A stretch of DNA of 64,000 nt from Styela clava (Eukaryota; Chordata; Ascidiacea; Stolidobranchia; Styelidae), in NCBI RefSeq assembly GCF_964204865.1, contig NC_135264.1, positions 6,230,001 to 6,294,000 on the forward strand, read 5' to 3'. The position numbers and the translations under genes were made by a program. Under the pieces are notes generated by a model. It had not been told where the DNA came from and made no database searches. It saw only the letters and a list, made by a program, of their open reading frames with translations. Positions 59,101 through 64,000 of this stretch are shown here, piece after piece (position 1 is the stretch's first letter; each line of letters begins with the position of its first letter).

Positions 59101-62100
59101 AACAGTTTGCATTTTGAACGTATTTCGCGTTATTTTTTTGTATATTCGCGTTGCCCTTATGAACGGAAATTGTAGTCAGTTCTATGTCTTAAAATGAAGG
59201 CGTGTTTGTTGACTATTGAGCATGTTACATCTTCTCTCAAACAAACTTTCCTTGGTTTCAAGTAATGCGGCAAACATCAAAGAAATCTTGTTAGCTACCA
59301 TGTAAACAAGGTATAGAAAGATCGATACCAGACCATAAATAAATTCAATCTGAAGTACCGTTATTCTTCAGAATTTGATATGCATTTATTCACCCTGATG
59401 ACGTAAGAAGTGACGTCAGTTGGTTCGATTTTAGTTTGTCGGATTCCAGACAATTCATAGTCTTGTAATATGAATAACTACTTAGATATATTGAAACAAA
59501 GCTGAAGGATTTATGCCACCTATGGGCGTGAAAATTCATGTCTAAAAGGTTTTTCTGACAGAGGAAGTTTTTTAGCTTCTGTCTAAAAATCTAATTCCTT
59601 TCTATACCTCCAAACGTTAATTTTGTTTGATCAAAAAATTAGAATTTTAGTTCTAATCCTTTTAAGCCTTGTTAAAACACTCTACCACCGTGAAAGATTT
59701 CACAACAACTGAAAGTATAATATCATAAAAAGGGGTTTGGTGGGTTTCACTCGGGGTTAAAAATGCAGTTTAAAATTTTGAGGTTAATTATTTTTCCAGG
59801 TGAGGAAGAAATTGAAATTTTGAAAAAATTACATACATGTAATTGATGGAGATTTTTGTGCAAAATATTCGTATTTGTATTTCTGTCGTTTTATAGGGAA
59901 ATATACTCCTTGCTCAACAGAGATTGCCGTCAACGGTTTACACTTTTGAGCGAGATATTTTCAATGACACATAGCAGCTCACCATGTTATAAATACTGAG
60001 AAAAGGGCGGGTTGGAACGATTTAGCTTTTGACTCGATCTACCGCAAAATTCAAGCATCCCATGCCGAATTATTATCAGATAGAAATAGTTCATATACGC
60101 TTAAAATAGCTCTATATTAATTATACATTTCAAATATATGATATCACATACTAAAAATTTTCCTTTCAAGTGTCAAAAATTAATATCTGTGTGTCGTCTT
60201 CCGTCAATCGGTTCATTGCTAGTGTATTCATATAGTAGGATTGCCTGAGGTGTGTCAGTGAGCCACAGACTATGAAAATTTCTCCTACCGCCTACATCGC
60301 GTGTTTATTTTGATCAACCAGCATACGTATTAGCCGTACCTGATAGCTTACTGCCTATAAACTGAACGTTCGATAAAACAGAATGACGAATAATGTAAAG
60401 ACTAAGTCAAGTCACCGGTCAAATCAAGTTCATTATACAAACATTACAAATTTCTATCTTTCGCGCCCTATCTGTGTCTTGCGTTTATAAACAGTTTATC
60501 TATGATCCGGTTAAGTCTGATTTTAATCCAGGTGGTCACTTTGACCCTCGCCATTTATCCTTGATGTTTAGGATTATTGTTTACACAGACCACTACTGGC
60601 GATTGGGGCAGGCTATCGGCAAACACAATAACTTGATGGATGATCACTTCATGTCATAATTGCCGTTGGGAATCTCCAAAAAATCGGTGTTCACACGAAA
60701 TCCCTCCATTATTTATCATTCTTAGTTTGGTGGGAAAAATGCCCTTTTGTATCTGCAATACAACGTCAAATTTCAATACTATCATGCTATGAAACTAATG
60801 TCCGTTAACTGTGCCACACCGGCTGAAAATATCAACTCAGTCGAAATCCTGTTCTCACTTGCCGGCATAGTTTCTCGCCAAAGTCCGTTCCCTATCGTCG
60901 ACACTAAAATGATATGCCGACCTAAATCACCTGTACAACTAATTTAAATCAAAAGTATTCCATCAGCAGGTAGACAAGACTAATACAATTGTGTACTGGC
61001 TATCTCGAGTCCAAACTTAAAAAAGCACTCGCTTGCTGCACTGAAAACGAAATCTTTTTTAACGGCACCACAGTCGCCATCGTCGATTGTGGCTAAATGA
61101 CATCATGGCTCCGTGTGTCGATCAAATGTTTCCAGTACGGAAGAAGAAGTCTTTGCGAGGTAAAAAACGCGAATGCAATAGTAATATAAGGTCTAAAAGA
61201 CATTTTCAAAATACGACGCCAACAGTTTCCAGTATATATCATAAGATAGCTTACACTCAGTTATACCAACTATCTTTTGTCAGAACAGGACGGTTTCTAA
61301 CGACCCCATTCTCAACTCAGATGTGTCTTGAATAAAACCTTTTCGTTCTAAATGTTGTTATTTGCAAACGACAGCTTCTCTTTCTGCACCCCGCGTGGTT
61401 ACCAACAATTCCATACTGTAAACAAATGTAAACACATGGCCGCAAAATCGACAAGTTTGGTTTTCAAGGTTATTTCCGTGAATCAACAATCAATAATAGT
61501 CGAATTCAGTTTGTGCCTGGGCCTTACACACGATATGCACCTTATCAACGACCCAAACTAGATTATTACATAATTTTAAAATTGAAAAATTATGTATATA
61601 GCGGTAACTTGTGGTTTGGTTTGTACAATCCCACACTCCTCACTATTAAATGTTTTAAACATAAAATGTGGCAACGGTGTTGTAAGTTAACATTTATATG
61701 TTTTGATCGGATGGAACAGTTTGTACAGCTGTCGTTTTATGATTACAATAAAGCGATCGTAAATTTGTCGCATAGTTATTATGTTCGGGTATACATACTT
61801 TTATATTGATACGGCAGTAAAATACGCAAAGTGAATTGGGATTTCACTGTATTGCTTTCTTGATGAGACAATAAATAAAAGTATTGGTATTTTTGAGTAA
61901 AACTTCCCGAAATTTTCAATATTCGAATGTGAAACTTTTACTACTTTAATATATTGGTATTTTCAGATGTTAAGGCGGTCAAGAAATATACAGTTTCAAG
62001 TCAGAATGGTCGACTTTCAGAAACACATTTTATATGCATTTAAATATACTTGAAATTTTTCGTCGTCTGCCACGCCTCTGTCCTTGTCTTTCACACAAGC

Positions 62101-63100
62101 GAAACGACTTGTGGGTTAAACATGGTGAAACATTCTTGCCGGAGAATAAACACTGAAAAGGATAGTTCGAAGACCGCAAACTTAGAAATGCGTTTGCCTA
62201 GCTAAAAGTTACGATGCGCCCGAAATTACCAGATGGGTGGTTATAGGTAAACCTCGACAGAATGCAATAAATAAATTACTGAAAAATCTGCGACCAATAA
62301 TTGATTTCAGGGTCGATTGTTATATTTTCTGTAAATAACTTTGAACTGCCTCCGTGGACAAGCAAGATATTCAGTTGAAAATTGCATATATTCTGGTCAG
62401 CTTGTCATAGCCCATCAAAGATATTTGTACTTTGAATGGGGCGGAAAGGTAGGGGAGACATTCCAGCCTATATTTTTTGCAAGGCTATTGCGGTATTTAC
62501 TGGTAAGTGTGCCGATTTGTAGGGATGAAGTTATCAATGAATTATAAGTTACCGTCCAATTTCAAGCAGCTTTGTATACCAATTTGAAAATATAAACCAA
62601 CATCACTTGCCCTGACTTCTAAAAATTTGGAAATAGGTTCTTCTGACTGTCTGGTGGTGAAATTTTACATAACTCACATTTCATCTCTCCTGCGTTTTCA
62701 AATATTTTAACCCGCTTGACCGTGAAGATTTTCTGGTCGGCCATTTTGCGTGATCCGTCACACTTGAACGAAGAAGTGAAAATATTCATTTTGTGTCAAA
62801 TTTTACTTTCATCCTGAGGGACGTGTTTCCATGGATATCACATTTATTACAGGGTTTGTTTACTGTACAGAAGAAACCAAAAATTTTGATCGAGCTTTCC
62901 AGAGTTATTCATTCACTGATCGATAAAGTACGACTATATTTTTTATGGATCCTAAATATGCGTTTCGTCACCTTATATCGGAAATTTAATATAATTAATA
63001 TACCCGCGCCTGGTAGGAAATTCTTCTGTTAAATTCGATAACATGTGATATGTATCCAAACCTTTTTGACCATCTGTAATATATTTAACTTCATTTTATC
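56200..63100. other. About 7 kb with no recognised gene
   Basis: This is the upstream region of the ADAMTS-like gene and beyond. Short frames occur on both strands (for example 57695-57931 on -, hydrophobic; 61087-61335 on +, basic), but none shows a domain, signal peptide plus exon structure, or transposon ends that I can support. The 60.4-61.6 kb part is a little richer in GC than its surroundings. Confidence 0.45.
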
Positions 63101-63106
63101 AAGTTC

Positions 63107-63420
63107 TAGGTTAGGAATACGCTCGCCACCGCACCTCTAATTACTCTGCATGGGTTCGCAGGTTCGAATCCCATGCAGGGACGGTTATGTGCGAGAGGAT
63201 TGCTGGACACCTCGCCGTCGTTGGGTGGTTCACGTAACCGCTGGTCGGTTACGGCTTCCTCCACCACCAAGTCCATGCTTCCGAAAACAAACAATATAAC
63301 TAATCCCATACCCGACTCGGAATGGTAACCGGACGAGAGGCCGTGGTTCGCCATATGAATAAGCCGTCTTATCGGCTTTCCTCTCTCCCGGGATAAATAT
63401 GTAAATCCTATCCTATCACA
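63107..63420 (+). repeat. SINE copy 9, the best-preserved body and tail
   Basis: Contains CGCACCTCTAATTACTCTGC, the B-box GGTTCGAATCCCATG near 63161, the body (GTGCGAGAGGATTGCTGGAC, CACGTAACCGCTGGTCGG, TCCTCCACCACCAAGTCCAT), and the tail (GGCCGTGGTTCGCCATATG, GGGATAAATATGTAAATCCT). The A-box end seen at 1078 is missing, so it is slightly 5'-truncated. It is the reference for the family here. Confidence 0.8.
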
Positions 63421-63429
63421 CACACATAA

Positions 63430-64000
63430 AATTGAAAGATGAAGTAAACAACGAATACAGTCACAACTGACGGGAAATTTTAACGAAATATATATTTTAT
63501 TTAAATTCATGCTGGTTTGAACATTTGACTAATTTATCTTGGTACTACTTACTTTTGGTGTGTTTACGTATGGTTTACTCTATCACGATTATTAGCTGAT
63601 TACTTGATTACTTCTTGTTAGGGTTAACTGTCTAGGGCTTTAGTCTGTGTTTAGATCTGTTCACAAAGTCTTGTTATTGGTGCTATCGTCATCGGATATG
63701 AATGATCTATTTCTTGAGTTTCTTACATTGGGATAATCTGTTCTGACAAAGCCTCATTTAAATGTAAGTGAATTGATACATTCTTGCTTTGTATTGTGCC
63801 TGGTTGCCTATACTCATTTTAATATTCATCTTTCTTGTTTGTCAGGTCACTTTGTCTTACTTATATCTGGATTAAATCCCTTTGGGAGAAATCTATTCGT
63901 TTCATTTCGGGATATTAGTTAAAGAGACATAGTAGGCAAAGGTGATTTGTCAATGGGCAGAAATCCGAATTACATGCCTTGTAGGGGCTCATATCTAGTT
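63430..64000. other. Window end, nothing recognised
   Basis: AT-rich sequence without an open frame of interest, known repeat ends or RNA gene features. Confidence 0.5.

Noticed and set aside
63106..63510. A 134-codon frame on the - strand at the window end
   Set aside because: It is a translation of the SINE body and tail. Similar peptides appear from other SINE copies (for example around 9280 and 12377).
1..64000. CRISPR arrays, operons, prophage or other prokaryotic systems
   Set aside because: The window is eukaryotic with spliced genes. No regularly spaced direct repeats or bacterial gene organisation is present.

Overview
This is a eukaryotic, AT-rich window with intron-containing genes, about 64 kb and gene-sparse. 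It looks like an invertebrate chordate, most likely an ascidian tunicate. Three things suggest this: an integrin alpha chain with an inserted I (VWA) domain, which is a chordate feature; compact genes next to large non-coding gaps; and many copies of a tRNA-derived SINE and of non-autonomous hAT-like elements. The species assignment is inference. All exon models come from reading-frame and splice-site reasoning. In every model the exon phases close without a frame break.

Layout. (1) 1-10.9 kb, + strand: Mediator subunit MED16, 18 exons, with its 5' end outside the window. Its introns hold SINEs, hAT-like elements, MITEs and a 0.5 kb interspersed repeat. (2) 11.7-17.8 kb: a lipocalin cluster. 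It comprises a six-exon lipocalin on the - strand, an intronless lipocalin on the + strand, a three-layer nested transposon, and a third lipocalin-like fragment cut by a MITE. (3) 18.8-20.0 kb, - strand: two protein-like open frames I do not recognise. (4) 20.7-25.2 kb, + strand: a complete eight-exon tetraspanin. (5) 25.2-28.9 kb: no clear gene, repeat-rich. (6) 29.1-37.2 kb, - strand: the N-terminal part of an I-domain integrin alpha chain (signal peptide, propeller blades 1-2, I domain). It appears to end early at a stop codon followed by a polyadenylation signal. (7) 37.2-46.2 kb: no gene recognised. (8) 46.6-56.2 kb, - strand: a complete 11-exon secreted ADAMTS-like protein (cysteine-rich remnant, spacer, linker, six TSP1 repeats, PLAC). 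(9) 56.2-64 kb: no gene recognised, ending with a nearly full SINE.

The genes do not form one pathway. Most of the non-MED16 genes make secreted or surface proteins (lipocalins, tetraspanin, integrin, ADAMTS-like matrix protein). The most notable non-genic signal is one family of near-palindromic MITEs with eight copies, seven of them flanked by a recognisable 8-bp target duplication. One copy lies in a SINE and another splits a lipocalin-like reading frame.
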